64,000 bases of DNA. Origin: Asticcacaulis sp. AND118 (GTDB lineage: Bacteria; Pseudomonadota; Alphaproteobacteria; Caulobacterales; Caulobacteraceae). The stretch is taken from positions 844,501-908,500 of the forward strand of contig NZ_CP084910.1 in NCBI RefSeq assembly GCF_020535245.1. The letters run 5' to 3'. Position 1 is the first letter of the stretch, and each line of letters begins with the position of its first letter. The notes beneath the pieces were generated by a model. That model was given only the letters and a program-made list of their open reading frames with translations, was not told the origin of the DNA and made no database searches. The translations under genes and the position numbers were made by a program. Below, piece after piece: positions 1-9,053 of the stretch.

Positions 1-788
1 CCGCCGCCGAAGCCGCCGCCGCCTCCGCTAAAGCCGCCGCCTCCCCCGCCGCTCCAGCCGCCACCGCCTCCGCCGCCCCGCAGCAGGGCTTCGATGATGA
101 AGAAGGGCAGCCAGCCGCGGCCGAAGATAAGCAGGAACGCGATCACGACGATGATGACCCACAGCGGAATGCGCTGGCCCTTCTGAACCGGCTGCTGCTC
201 GAACTTGCGCGCCTTTTCGATGGCCGTACCGCGATCGGCGGCGAGCTGGGCAACGATTTCGTCGGCGCCCCTGATGATGCCGGTCTGATAGTCCCCGGCG
301 CGGAAGGCCGGCAGGATGGCGTTCTGGATGATCAGCGACGAATAGGCGTCGGTAATGACGGGTTCGAGCCCGTAGCCGACCTCGATACGCACCTTCCGCT
401 CGTTCGGCGCGACGATGAGGATGACGCCGTTGTCCTTGAACTGTCCGCCGGCTTCGGAACCGGCTATGGTAGAGGCCTGAGCCGTCTTCTGACCGATGCC
501 CCAATGGCGGCCCAACTGATAGCCATAGTCGGCGATGTCATAGCCCTGAAGGCTATCGAGCGTGACAACGACGACCTGATCGGTGGTGGCGTTCTCCAAT
601 CCTTGTAGCTTCGCCGTCAGTTCGGCCTCGGCTTCGGGTGTCAGCAGATTGGCCTGATCGACAACACGACCGGTCAAGGGCGGGAATTTAGGTTCGGCTA
701 AGGCTGCAGATGCCCACAGCGTCAGGCACAGGAAAAGGAAGGCCGTCCATGCGGCCCTCATCCGCAGGGCGGAGGCGGGGAGAGACAT
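1..788 (-). CDS. TPM domain (YgcG/Psb32-like) membrane protein, 3' end outside window
   Basis: The reading frame starts at an ATG (788) and is open to the window edge, so the C-terminus is missing. The product has a signal peptide (cleavage near ALA-EP, about residue 32), a TPM domain (about residues 35-190, with the phrases DQVVVVTLDS and GVILIVAPNERKVRIEVGYG), one membrane segment (about 206-228) and a Gly/Ser-rich tail. This architecture is typical of YgcG-family proteins, which hold an exported TPM domain at the membrane. It lies 23 nt downstream of lemA on the same strand; lemA-TPM pairs are common. The biochemical role of the family is poorly defined. An in-frame ATG nine codons later is an alternative start. 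Confidence 0.85.
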   Translation of the reverse strand, partial: MSLPASALRMRAAWTAFLFLCLTLWASAALAEPKFPPLTGRVVDQANLLTPEAEAELTAKLQGLENATTDQVVVVTLDSLQGYDIADYGYQLGRHWGIGQKTAQASTIAGSEAGGQFKDNGVILIVAPNERKVRIEVGYGLEPVITDAYSSLIIQNAILPAFRAGDYQTGIIRGADEIVAQLAADRGTAIEKARKFEQQPVQKGQRIPLWVIIVVIAFLLIFGRGWLPFFIIEALLRGGGGGGGWSGGGGGGFSGGGGGFGG

Positions 789-811
789 GGTTTGGCCTTC
801 CGGGACTTAGC

Positions 812-1468
812 TTACTGTGCGGCAGCGCTGGAAGCCGCAGGCGCGCTGGTCTGCGACTGGGTGTTCAGGCCGGAGAAATCGACGGTCGGGGCCTGATCGG
901 CGCCGGCGGCGGCCTTGAAATATTCCATCGGCTTGGAGCCTGAATGGATGGTGCCGGCCAGGATGTTCTGCGGGAAGGAACGCAGGGTGGTGTTATAGGT
1001 CTGGGCGGCGGCGTTATAGTCGCGGCGCGCCACCGAGATGCGGTTTTCCGTGCCTTCGAGCTGCGATTGCAGAGTCAGGAAGCCTTGCTGGCTCTTGAGA
1101 TCCGGATAGCGCTCCACGACGACCATCAGGCGGCCCAGAGCCGAGGACATGCCGTCCTGAGCCTGCTGGAACTGCTGGAACTTGGCCGGGTCGGAGATGG
1201 TCGAGGCGTCGACATTGACGCTGGTGGCCTTGGCGCGGGCTTCGACCACTTCGGTCAGGGTGCCACGCTCGGCGATGGCCGCGCCCTGCACCGTGTTGAC
1301 CAGATTGCCGACGAGGTCGTTACGGCGCTGGTACTGGTTCTGAACCTCGGAGAAGGCGGCCTTGGCGGCTTCTTCCTGCGTCGGGATGCGGTTGACGTCA
1401 CAGGCCGTCAGGCTCATGGCGGCGGCCGCGATGGCGACAAGACCCAGAACACGCTTCAGCTTGATCAC
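812..1468 (-). CDS. lemA: LemA family lipoprotein
   Basis: A 218-residue protein with an N-terminal lipoprotein signal ending in the lipobox LTAC (Cys23), so it is probably an outer- or inner-membrane-anchored periplasmic helical protein. The LemA hallmarks are visible: YQRRNDLVGNLVNTVQG near residues 46-62, a long alpha-helical body with the phrase RYPDLKSQQGF, and NRISVARRDYN. The start is a GTG with a GGGAG ribosome site about nine bases upstream. The tail after residue 195 is Ser/Ala/Gln-rich and probably disordered. It is first in a two-gene operon with the TPM protein. The molecular function of LemA is unknown. Confidence 0.9.
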   Translation of the reverse strand: MIKLKRVLGLVAIAAAAMSLTACDVNRIPTQEEAAKAAFSEVQNQYQRRNDLVGNLVNTVQGAAIAERGTLTEVVEARAKATSVNVDASTISDPAKFQQFQQAQDGMSSALGRLMVVVERYPDLKSQQGFLTLQSQLEGTENRISVARRDYNAAAQTYNTTLRSFPQNILAGTIHSGSKPMEYFKAAAGADQAPTVDFSGLNTQSQTSAPAASSAAAQ

Positions 1469-1589
1469 GATAGTAGCTCCCTTAAAAAGCCCGGTGTGTG
1501 TTGCCCATACACATAGGCGAAATCCGGCGGTTGCAAAAGGGGGAGCAGGTTACCTTTTGTTAAGGTGAGGAACGGAGGAGGGATAGATC

Positions 1590-2120
1590 ATGAATCCAAT
1601 CGTTTTCGTAAAAGGGCGCGGCCTAAGCGCCATTCAAAGCCTGATTGTGTGGCCGTCGCTCGGCGGATGGGCGTGGTGCGCGGTCGTGGCTATTGCGGTG
1701 GCGGCAGCGGTGGCGGGGATCGGCTTCGGCAGCGGCATATTGCAGGTGGGGACGCCTCAGCCGGACTTAGCCAGGCTGTTTCTCAGCGTGATGCTGGTGC
1801 CGGCCTTTACCGAGGAACTGGTGTTTCGCGGGGTGATGATCCCGGCGCGGAACGAGACGACGCGACCGGTAATGTGGATCGGCGTCGGGACGGTGGTGTT
1901 TGTGCTGTGGCATGTATTCGAGGCGCTGGTGATTCTGCCCGGGGCGACCTTGTTCCTGCATCCGGCGTTTTTGCTCAATGCGGGGCTGATCGGACTGGGG
2001 TGCGCGCTGATGCGCTGGCGCACCGGGTCTCTGTGGCCGGCGGTGCTGTACCACGGGGGGCTGGTGTTCGTGTGGAAGGCGTGGCTGGGCGGGCCGTCGC
2101 TTGAGGAACTGATGGGGTAA
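1590..2120 (+). CDS. CPBP family intramembrane metalloprotease
   Basis: A 176-residue integral membrane protein. The CPBP (Abi/CAAX-like) signature is present: EELVFRG at residues 75-81 (Glu75, Glu76 and Arg80 are the catalytic-type residues), WHVFEA with His108, and a third motif around GCALMRWRTGSLWPAVLYHG with a conserved His. The family cleaves within the membrane; roles include prenyl-protein processing and bacteriocin immunity, and none can be assigned here. The ATG is preceded by GGAGGAGGG. It stands alone between divergent or convergent neighbours. The protein is short for the family but all three motifs are intact. Confidence 0.85.
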   Translation: MNPIVFVKGRGLSAIQSLIVWPSLGGWAWCAVVAIAVAAAVAGIGFGSGILQVGTPQPDLARLFLSVMLVPAFTEELVFRGVMIPARNETTRPVMWIGVGTVVFVLWHVFEALVILPGATLFLHPAFLLNAGLIGLGCALMRWRTGSLWPAVLYHGGLVFVWKAWLGGPSLEELMG

Positions 2121-2290
2121 CAGACCCGGCGCGAAGCGCCCTGAGTGCACAAATGTTAGAGGTTGCGCAGGTGTCCCAAGCAAGTAAGAACCCCCACCAC
2201 CACATTTCGCCTTCGGCTCGTGCGGTCCCCCTCCCCAGAGGTATGAGAGGACCGAAGCGGGCGTTGCCATTCGGGCTCCGGTAATGGGGT

Positions 2291-2310
2291 CTGGGGCCAA
2301 CTGGCCCCAG
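2291..2310. repeat. Perfect hairpin, possible terminator
   Basis: Eight-base arms CTGGGGCC and GGCCCCAG with a four-base loop lie between the CPBP gene and the convergent GNAT gene. There is no T-tract on either side, so intrinsic termination is only a possibility. Confidence 0.4.
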
Positions 2311-2334
2311 GATCTTTGATCTTCAATCCAAAAC

Positions 2335-2844
2335 CTACGACACCACCGGGGCATCGACGGTCTTGCGCATCACGTAGTTGGTCAGCTTGTAAGTGCCGAC
2401 GCGAGTGCGTTCTTCGTGGTCGAAAACAAAGCCGGATTTGAGCGAAAAGCCGATGCCGTGGTCGTGGTCCTTGGGGACGATGAGCGACAGGGTGTGGGCG
2501 TCGTCGAAATGAGTGAGAGCGGCCTGCATCAGGGCCTTGCCGATGCCGCTGCCGCGATAGTCTTCGAGGACGTAGACCTTGTGCACGCTGACGTGACCGT
2601 GGTCGGAGGCGGCGGAGAGAAAGCCCACCGGCTTGCCGTTGAGTTCGGCGACCCAGTAGAGGTGGCCGCGCGCGTCCATGTCTTCTTCGAGAGTGTCGAG
2701 ATCGAACAGGGCGCTGATGATGGCGTCCATCTGAACCGGCGAGACCACGTTGCGGTAGAGGCGCGGCCAGATGATCATGGCCAGATCGCGCACGACGTAA
2801 AGCTCTTCCGTGCGGATGCGGCGGATTTTCGGCGGGTTCGGCAT
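2335..2844 (-). CDS. GNAT family N-acetyltransferase (copy 1)
   Basis: A 169-residue single-domain GNAT protein. Motif A, the acetyl-CoA pyrophosphate loop, reads YRGSGIGKAL near residue 97; strand beta-4 precedes it (VHKVYVLEDY). The substrate cannot be told from sequence. It shares with the next gene on the same strand (3033-3518) a block around IWP...LDTL...RGH.YW and a terminal MRK, so the two look like tandem paralogs from a local duplication. The C-terminal half differs more, and this copy lacks the usual C-terminal Tyr context seen in copy 2 (FYQSQGF), having FSLKSGF instead. Confidence 0.85.
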   Translation of the reverse strand: MPNPPKIRRIRTEELYVVRDLAMIIWPRLYRNVVSPVQMDAIISALFDLDTLEEDMDARGHLYWVAELNGKPVGFLSAASDHGHVSVHKVYVLEDYRGSGIGKALMQAALTHFDDAHTLSLIVPKDHDHGIGFSLKSGFVFDHEERTRVGTYKLTNYVMRKTVDAPVVS

Positions 2845-3032
2845 TTGAGACCTCCGTTTCCTGGGGAGCGGGGAACTCCTTAACAGTACAACAGGGCGCC
2901 TTTGGGTCTTCCCTGTGTCATTTCCTCCAATCGGCTCGTTTTTGAGCCTGTGAATAACCTGCCATGAAAATCACGGAATGGGAAATATTATTTCAAATCA
3001 TGTCGGCCTGTGATTGATTTGGGTGTGATCGC

Positions 3033-3518
3033 TCAGAGCGGCTTGCGCATGATGTGATCAGTGAAGGGGAACGGTCCCATTTGTACTGAAACGGTGGCCT
3101 CGATCTCGAAGCCCTGCGACTGATAGAAGGCAATGGCCGGGGCATTGCCGTCATTGACGTAGAGCGCCAGTTCGCGGGCATCGGGGAAGGCGGCGAGGAT
3201 GGTGTTGATCAGGGCCTTGCCGGTGCCTCTGCCGCGGCAGATGTCACGCAGATAGAGCTTCTTGAGCCACAAACGCTCGCCTTCCTGATAGGCGGACACG
3301 TAGCCGGCGTCCTCGCCGTCGACCTGCGCCAGCCAGTAGCGGTGGCCGCGCTCGGTGATATCGGCGCGCAGGGTGTCGAGGGCGTAGATGACCTCGACCA
3401 TGGGGCCGATGCGCTCCGGCGGCAGGATGCCGGCGAAACATTCCGGCCAGATGACGCGGGCCATGGCCTGCACGCGGGGCAGATCGTCGAGCGTGGCGGC
3501 GAAGATACGAGTCGTCAT
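3033..3518 (-). CDS. GNAT family N-acetyltransferase (copy 2)
   Basis: A 161-residue GNAT acetyltransferase. It has the acetyl-CoA loop CRGRGTGKAL (about residues 99-108) and the late beta-strand/helix motif NAPAIAFYQSQGF (about 130-142), whose Tyr is the usual general acid. It is paralogous to the downstream gene at 2335-2844 (shared IWP, LDTL, RGH.YW, HIMRK or YVMRK blocks). The 188-base gap between the two holds an AT-richer stretch with a short GAAAT-ATT-ATTTC palindrome near 2982-2994, so the second copy may have its own promoter. Substrate unknown. Confidence 0.87.
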   Translation of the reverse strand: MTTRIFAATLDDLPRVQAMARVIWPECFAGILPPERIGPMVEVIYALDTLRADITERGHRYWLAQVDGEDAGYVSAYQEGERLWLKKLYLRDICRGRGTGKALINTILAAFPDARELALYVNDGNAPAIAFYQSQGFEIEATVSVQMGPFPFTDHIMRKPL

Positions 3519-3634
3519 TCTATCCTCCTGTCATCCGGCTGTGACAAGGATGGGCGCGGAAGGCAAGCGAGGCTTGTCTTGCAGGCGAAGATATCGTCAT
3601 TATCGTTTCCAGGTTGTAGATCAGGGGGCCAGTC

Positions 3635-4402
3635 ATGGCATTGGGCGGCAATAACGGACCGGTCGAATATCTCAGCGCGGTGGTGCTGGCCACCGGCGGA
3701 CTGGGCATGGCGGCGTCGGCGCTGGTGGATGCGGCGCGGGCGGTGTGGCCCAATGGCGGCGTGTCCTCGTGTGGCTACCGGCATTTGCAGCGCGTCTATA
3801 CGGCGCTGGAGCCGGCGCTGAAGGTGGCGCTGGGGCCGGACTGGGATGGCATATTGCGCGGCTACTGGATCAACGGGTCGCCGCGCGAACAGAACATTTC
3901 GACGGTGATCGCCTTGGTGCGGCTGGGCCTGACCGCAGAGACGCCGCAGCAGGTGCTGGGCAATCTGCTGGGGCACGGCGATGTGTCGCCGGTCGATCCG
4001 GAAGCCTTGGGCCGGGCGACGCGGTTCCTGCACGAGGGCGTGCCGGATGTGATCGAGGGTGAGACGGCCGAGCCGCAGGCCGTTGAAACGCAGAAGGCCT
4101 TCGATGCGCTGGGGCGGTTCGATGCGCTGTTGCGGGCGCGGCTGGAGGCCGCCTACGACAAGGCCGACCATGATTATCGCGCCGGTTCGCGGTTCGCCGC
4201 TTCGGTGGTCGCGGTGGGGCTGTCGCTGCTCTGCGCCTTCGTGCTGGCGGCCTACAGCCCCATCGGTCAAAGCTGGCAGCTCTATGCCATGGCCTTCGGG
4301 CTGGGGATTCTGGCCGTGCCGCTGGCGCCGATCGCCAAGGATTTGACCTCGGCGCTCAAGGCGGCGGCGAGCGCGCTGAAGACCGTCTCGAACAAGGGCT
4401 GA
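3635..4402 (+). CDS. Unrecognised membrane protein, partner of the downstream hydrolase
   Basis: 255 residues; I do not recognise a named family. The N-terminus (about residues 12-32) is hydrophobic and small-residue-rich and could be a membrane segment or an amphipathic helix. The middle (40-180) is soluble, with YTALEPALKVALGPDWDGIL and helical charged stretches. Two clear hydrophobic segments follow at about 190-212 and 216-236, then a short Ala/Lys helix. The start ATG follows CAGGGGGCC. The stop is only four bases before the GTG of the alpha/beta hydrolase, so the two are almost certainly co-transcribed and may act together at the membrane. Confidence 0.7.
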   Translation: MALGGNNGPVEYLSAVVLATGGLGMAASALVDAARAVWPNGGVSSCGYRHLQRVYTALEPALKVALGPDWDGILRGYWINGSPREQNISTVIALVRLGLTAETPQQVLGNLLGHGDVSPVDPEALGRATRFLHEGVPDVIEGETAEPQAVETQKAFDALGRFDALLRARLEAAYDKADHDYRAGSRFAASVVAVGLSLLCAFVLAAYSPIGQSWQLYAMAFGLGILAVPLAPIAKDLTSALKAAASALKTVSNKG

Positions 4403-4406
4403 TCCG

Positions 4407-5327
4407 GTGTGGTTCCTTAATCTCAGGAGCGAATCCGGCCCTTCGGCCTCGGTGCCGAAACTGGCGCAGGCGCATTTGCTGAAGATCGAAGTGGCGGACG
4501 GCAAGGTCATCGCGACGACCGGTGGCGGCATGAAGCCCATCCCTCTGGCGGCGCTGGGGGCGCAAGCGCGCAACCGGCGGCTGGTCTTCGTCACGCACGG
4601 CTATAATGTGACGCTGAGGAACGGGCTCAATGCGCTGGCCGGGGTGCGGCAGTTCCTGAACCTCGACGATACCTATCTGGTGGTGGGGGTGCTGTGGCCG
4701 GGCGAATCGACGACCATGCTCAACTATGTGTGGGAGCATCAGGACGCCATGCAGGCCGGGCGCGTGCTGGCGGAATTCATCGACGCCTATTGCGCCGATG
4801 CGCTGGAGGTGAATTTCATCTCGCACAGTCTGGGCGGACGGCTGGGGCTGGAGTGCCTGCGCACGGTGAAGCGTCGCCTGCGTGAGGTGTGTCTGACCGC
4901 GCCGGCGGTCAATGCCGATGCCTTCGCCAAGCGTTACAAGGGCATGGAGGTGAAGGCCGAGCGCATTTCCATACTGGCGTCGAAGGCTGACAAGATTCTG
5001 ATGCTGGCCTATCCGCCGGGCAATTTCGCGGCCACGGCCTTCGGGGACATCGACGCGCCGCTGATGGCGGCTCTGGGGCGTATCGGCGCGAAACCCAGAC
5101 CCGCCAATGTCGCCAACTATCAGATCCCCTCGACCTTCCTGTGGCTGGATAAGGGCGTCGACCGCAATTTCGACCATATGGACTATTATCCGGGCCAGAC
5201 GATGCGCACGCCGCCGCATGTGCAACTGCCGCTGCCCGGCGATCGCAACAATGCGCGTCCGGCCCATGCCGCTCGCAACAGCCTGTGGCAACTGATGACC
5301 CATGCCCTGCCGGGTTGGCCGAAGTAG
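4407..5327 (+). CDS. Alpha/beta hydrolase (DUF900-like serine hydrolase)
   Basis: 306 residues with an alpha/beta hydrolase fold. The oxyanion strand reads LVFVTHGYNV (about residues 67-76) and the nucleophile elbow is ISHSLGGRLG (about 138-147, Ser140), the SHSxGG form typical of the DUF900/lipase-like group. A later Asp (SKADKIL) and a His in the C-terminal third could complete the triad. There is no signal peptide, so it is probably cytoplasmic or tethered through its neighbour. It begins with GTG four bases after the membrane-protein gene stop. The substrate is unknown; esterase or lipase activity is an inference from fold alone. Confidence 0.78.
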   Translation: MWFLNLRSESGPSASVPKLAQAHLLKIEVADGKVIATTGGGMKPIPLAALGAQARNRRLVFVTHGYNVTLRNGLNALAGVRQFLNLDDTYLVVGVLWPGESTTMLNYVWEHQDAMQAGRVLAEFIDAYCADALEVNFISHSLGGRLGLECLRTVKRRLREVCLTAPAVNADAFAKRYKGMEVKAERISILASKADKILMLAYPPGNFAATAFGDIDAPLMAALGRIGAKPRPANVANYQIPSTFLWLDKGVDRNFDHMDYYPGQTMRTPPHVQLPLPGDRNNARPAHAARNSLWQLMTHALPGWPK

Positions 5328-5344
5328 ATTTCAGATAAAATAAA

Positions 5345-5378
5345 GGCGCTTGAGACCAGGGGGGAAGTCTCAAGCGCC
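5345..5378. terminator. Strong stem-loop after the hydrolase gene
   Basis: Twelve-base complementary arms (GGCGCTTGAGAC and GTCTCAAGCGCC) surround a purine loop containing a run of six G. There is no T-tract after it, so it may protect the 3' end or act with Rho. A second run of nine or more G lies about 25 bases downstream. Confidence 0.55.
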
Positions 5379-5509
5379 ATCTTCAGCCGGACATTTCAGG
5401 GGGGGGGGACGTCTGCCCGGCTGGTAGTCTGTAGATAGGCAGTGATCACAGGATTGCCAGACCCGGACGTCGAAAAAACCGAGCCGAAAGTGCGGCAGGA
5501 CGCCGCACC

Positions 5510-6597
<1,088 letters not shown>

Positions 6598-6706
6598 GGT
6601 CCGCTCCTCCGGTGATGTCTGTGATCACATTTTTGTCCGAGACGCGTTCATTCCCGCAACGGATGTCCGTTTTCGGGAGCGCGCTCGTTTTTGTAGATAA
6701 TGATAC

Positions 6707-6724
6707 GAAATTCGATGGAATTTC
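6707..6724. promoter_or_regulatory. Perfect 7-4-7 palindrome between ald and the Lrp gene, candidate Lrp operator
   Basis: GAAATTC-GATG-GAATTTC is a perfect inverted repeat in an AT-rich island in the 178-base divergent intergenic region. AT-rich palindromes of this size are typical Lrp/AsnC sites, and Lrp-type regulators commonly control a divergent ald. Assignment to this regulator is inference from position. Confidence 0.65.
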
Positions 6725-6775
6725 TTGCAATTATGTGGCTTGTGCTGCCGATTTGCGGGATATATTCTCAATTCT

Positions 6776-7240
6776 ATGGCGAACGCTGATAAATTTTCCG
6801 ATCTCGATTCCTTCGACCGCGAACTGATCAAGGTTCTGCGCAACGACGCCCGCGCCACGGCGGCGGAACTGGGCGAGAAGGTGGGGCTGAGCCCTTCGGC
6901 GGCACACCGCCGCGTCAAACTGCTGGAGCAGCGCGGCATCATCACCGGCTATCGCGCCGTGATCGCCGAAAGCGTGCACGGCAAGCAGGGTATGGTCTTC
7001 GTGCATGTCACGCTGCAGGACCAGCGCCGCGAAACCTTCGAAAAGTTCGAGAAGGCGGTGGTGCAGATCACTGCCGTCGAAGAATGTCACCTGATGTCGG
7101 GTGAAGCGGATTATTTGCTCAAGATCGTCCTGCGCGAAAGCCTGTCCTATGAGGACGTCCACCGCGACGTGCTGTCGACCATGCCGGGCGTGTCCAAGCT
7201 GGTGTCGCAGTTCTCGATCCGCACCGTCAAAGCCGTTTAA
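6776..7240 (+). CDS. Lrp/AsnC family transcriptional regulator
   Basis: 154 residues from the ATG at 6776. An in-frame upstream start would add a Cys-rich stretch encoded by promoter DNA, so it was not used. The N-terminal winged helix-turn-helix (about residues 9-65) reads LDSFDRELIKVL, then AAELGEKVGLSPSAAHRRVK and GIITGYRAVI, all Lrp hallmarks. The C-terminal RAM/effector domain (about 75-150) has VEECHLMSGEADYLLKIV. The divergent neighbour is ald, so the likely role is an alanine- or amino-acid-responsive activator of alanine catabolism, as with other Lrp-ald pairs. The helix-turn-helix and effector domain are both complete even though ald is frameshifted. Confidence 0.92.
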   Translation: MANADKFSDLDSFDRELIKVLRNDARATAAELGEKVGLSPSAAHRRVKLLEQRGIITGYRAVIAESVHGKQGMVFVHVTLQDQRRETFEKFEKAVVQITAVEECHLMSGEADYLLKIVLRESLSYEDVHRDVLSTMPGVSKLVSQFSIRTVKAV

Positions 7241-7392
7241 TTTTAACCACGGAAAACACAGAAAGCACGGAAATTGGGCGTGTGGCGCACGTGGCGCGAA
7301 GTATCCTTCGCCTCATCTGACACGCGGTGATCAAGGCTTTTGAGCCCGATCAGCTCCAAAGTCTGTGCTTTGTGTGCTTTGCATGGTTAAAC
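7241..7392. repeat. Long-range inverted repeat of CACAGA/CACGG words
   Basis: Arms of about 32 bases (7241-7273 and 7361-7392) are imperfectly complementary: the left arm contains TTAACCACGGAAAACACAG and the right arm, reversed, gives GTTTAACCATGCAAAGCAC. They enclose about 87 bases. The element lies between the Lrp gene and a convergent EF-hand gene. A similar but larger element is at 54416-54672. Confidence 0.65.
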
Positions 7393-7401
7393 TCTTTAAG
7401 C

Positions 7402-7725
7402 CTATCCGTTCTTCGCCACCCATTGTTCGAACAGCACGCTGACCACGGCGCTCAGTTCCTCGCGGCTGAGCGAGCCGTCGCGATTCATGTCGGCGAGATC
7501 GAAATAGGCCGCCTTTTTCGGGCTGACGGTTGTGAATTCGGCGCGTGAAATCGCGCCGTCCTTATTGGTGTCGGTTTTACGGAATTGCGCATCGACCTCG
7601 GCATCGATGCGGGCGCGCATGGCCGCCTTTTCCGCCGGCGTCTTTGGCGGGGCCGGCATTTCGGCCAAGGCCGGAACCGCCGACAGGGTGAGGGCAGGGA
7701 TCAGCCAGATAAGCGGTTTGCGCAT
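7402..7725 (-). CDS. Secreted EF-hand protein
   Basis: 107 residues from the ATG at 7725, chosen because AAAGGAG lies eight bases upstream and a signal peptide follows at once (MRKPLIWLIPALTLSAVPALA, cleavage near residue 20). Two EF-hand loops are visible in the mature part: DTNKDGAISRAE and DMNRDGSLSREE, each with Asp/Asn at positions 1, 3 and 5 and Glu at 12. It is therefore a probable periplasmic calcium-binding protein. It is one of three EF-hand genes within 2 kb, separated from the sigma-factor operon by a 44-nt palindrome. No enzymatic domain is present. Confidence 0.85.
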   Translation of the reverse strand: MRKPLIWLIPALTLSAVPALAEMPAPPKTPAEKAAMRARIDAEVDAQFRKTDTNKDGAISRAEFTTVSPKKAAYFDLADMNRDGSLSREELSAVVSVLFEQWVAKNG

Positions 7726-7850
7726 AGGATGCTCCTTTGAGATGAACAGGGAGTCTAAACGCAGGTCGGGGCGGAAATAGGGAGCGATTGCGGCGCAGAG
7801 CGGGATGATTTTAGATGAAAGCCTCATCCCACACTACGTTTTCAGCGGTC

Positions 7851-7894
7851 GCGTAATTTTCCCGAAAAGTGGCGCCCACTTTATCGGATTGCGC
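7851..7894. repeat. 44-nt dispersed palindrome, copy A
   Basis: Reverse complement reads GCGCAATCCGATAAAGTGGG then CGCCACTTTTCGG and ends TTACGC. The outer arms pair (GCGCAAT/ATTACGC type) and the inner arms pair (CCGA.AAAGTGG with CCACTTTTCGG). It has the same length and design as copies at 30350, 42153 and 51184. It lies directly after the anti-sigma gene stop. Confidence 0.75.
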
Positions 7895-7895
7895 T

Positions 7896-8174
7896 TTAGA
7901 TGCCGACGATGAAGGCCAGTTCGTCGAGATCGGCATCGTGCGCAACGGTGTCGTTCAGGCTCATCGATACGCCGACGCCGATCAGGGCGCAGGCGGCCAG
8001 CGCCGCGGCCTTATAGACCAGTCCGTAGCGCCATTCGGTCAGGCTGCGCACGGCCGCATCGCGCCAGACAAATCCCTGCTGACGCGACATGGCCTGACGC
8101 GCGATACGATCGGCCAGGCCGGTCGCCGGCTGCGGCGTGCTCCAGCTATGCAGTTTGCGCTCGAACTCAGTCAT
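7896..8174 (-). CDS. Probable anti-sigma factor, single membrane segment
   Basis: 92 residues. There is a cytoplasmic N-terminal half with the helical, charged LADRIARQAMSRQQGF, one membrane segment (about residues 55-73, Ala/Leu/Val-rich), and a short acidic tail. The gene overlaps the end of the ECF sigma gene by eight bases, the usual arrangement of a sigma factor and its membrane-bound inhibitor. There is no ZAS-type His-Cys zinc motif. The call therefore rests mainly on gene position, size and topology rather than on a recognised domain. Confidence 0.65.
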   Translation of the reverse strand: MTEFERKLHSWSTPQPATGLADRIARQAMSRQQGFVWRDAAVRSLTEWRYGLVYKAAALAACALIGVGVSMSLNDTVAHDADLDELAFIVGI

Positions 8175-8721
8175 CCTTTACTCCTAGCACGGTCTTGAGC
8201 TGGCGTCTTGCCCGAACGAGCACGGATTCCAGCGCCTTGACGCTTATATTCAGGCTTTGCGCCGCTTCGGCGTTACTGAAGCCTTCGAAATAGCACATGG
8301 CGACGGCCATGCGCTGATGGGTCGGTAATTGCGCCACAGCGTCACGCACAAGGCGGGCGTTCTGCTGTTGCAACAGGTGCGCCTCGGCGTCCGGATCGCC
8401 GTCGCTCAGCGCTTCGGCCCAGTCCTCGATGGGCTGGGTCTTGGGTTTGAAGCGCCGCGCCCGATCGAGGCAGGCGCGGGTGACAATCGTGTAGAGCCAG
8501 GTCGAAAAGGCCGAACGCTCCGGTTCGAAGCGTCCGGCATTGGTCCAGACCTTGGTGAAGGCGGCTTGCACCGCCTCTTCCGCGTCCTCGCGATTAAGCA
8601 GAACGCGATAGGCGACGGCATGGGCGCGGGGCAGGTGACGCGCCACGAGCTGACGGAAGGCGGCGGCATCGCCCTCCGCCGTCAGTCGCATGAGCTGGGC
8701 ATCACCCACCGCATCGCGCAT
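8167..8721 (-). CDS. ECF RNA polymerase sigma factor
   Basis: 184 residues from the ATG at 8721; a GTG one codon earlier is possible. Region 2 (about residues 10-80) has AYRVLLNREDAEEAVQAAF and FSTWLYTIVTRACLDRAR. Region 4 (about 125-180) has LPTHQRMAVAMCYFEGFSNAEAA and a helix-turn-helix ending in SVLVRARRQLK. The start codon shares its A with the stop of the EF-hand gene (TGATG), so translation is coupled. Its operon is EF-hand, EF-hand, sigma, anti-sigma. Regulation by an envelope or calcium signal is suggested only by this context. Confidence 0.92.
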   Translation of the reverse strand: MRDAVGDAQLMRLTAEGDAAAFRQLVARHLPRAHAVAYRVLLNREDAEEAVQAAFTKVWTNAGRFEPERSAFSTWLYTIVTRACLDRARRFKPKTQPIEDWAEALSDGDPDAEAHLLQQQNARLVRDAVAQLPTHQRMAVAMCYFEGFSNAEAAQSLNISVKALESVLVRARRQLKTVLGVKDD

Positions 8722-9047
8722 CACTTGTCTTTACGCTCGCCCGGACCCTTTTTACCGGGGCCTTTCAGTTCGGCGCGGACCTCTTCGCGGGACAGCTTGC
8801 CGTCCTTATTGACGTCGAGGCGGTCGAAACGGTCATTGGCCTGCTTCAGGAACTCTTCGCGCGAGATGAAGTTGTCCTGATTGGCGTCGGTGCGCTGGAA
8901 CAGGCGGTCTTCGAACTTCTCACGCATGTCGTCGGCACGCTTGCGGTGCTCCTGCATCTTTTCCTGCAGGAGTGTGGACTGGGCGAGGACGGGCGAACCC
9001 GTCATCACAAGGCAAGCGGCGATTACGCTAAAAACGACGGGACGCAT
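8721..9047 (-). CDS. Secreted EF-hand protein, sigma-operon member
   Basis: 108 residues with a signal peptide (cleavage after SPVLA, about residue 22). The mature protein is helical and charged (QEHRKRADDMREKFEDRLF) followed by EF-hand loops DANQDNFISREE and DVNKDGKLSREE, then a Lys/Gly-rich tail. The first loop has Asn where Gly is usual at position 6. Stop and sigma-factor start overlap as TGATG; the upstream EF-hand gene ends only six bases before this start. It is most likely a periplasmic calcium sensor or buffer working with the sigma/anti-sigma pair (inference). Confidence 0.85.
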   Translation of the reverse strand: MRPVVFSVIAACLVMTGSPVLAQSTLLQEKMQEHRKRADDMREKFEDRLFQRTDANQDNFISREEFLKQANDRFDRLDVNKDGKLSREEVRAELKGPGKKGPGERKDK

Positions 9048-9053
9048 CGGAGC

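Noticed and set aside
28-504. A 158-codon minus-strand frame at the left edge.
   Set aside because: It is out of frame with the TPM protein, which is open through the whole region with clear domain motifs.
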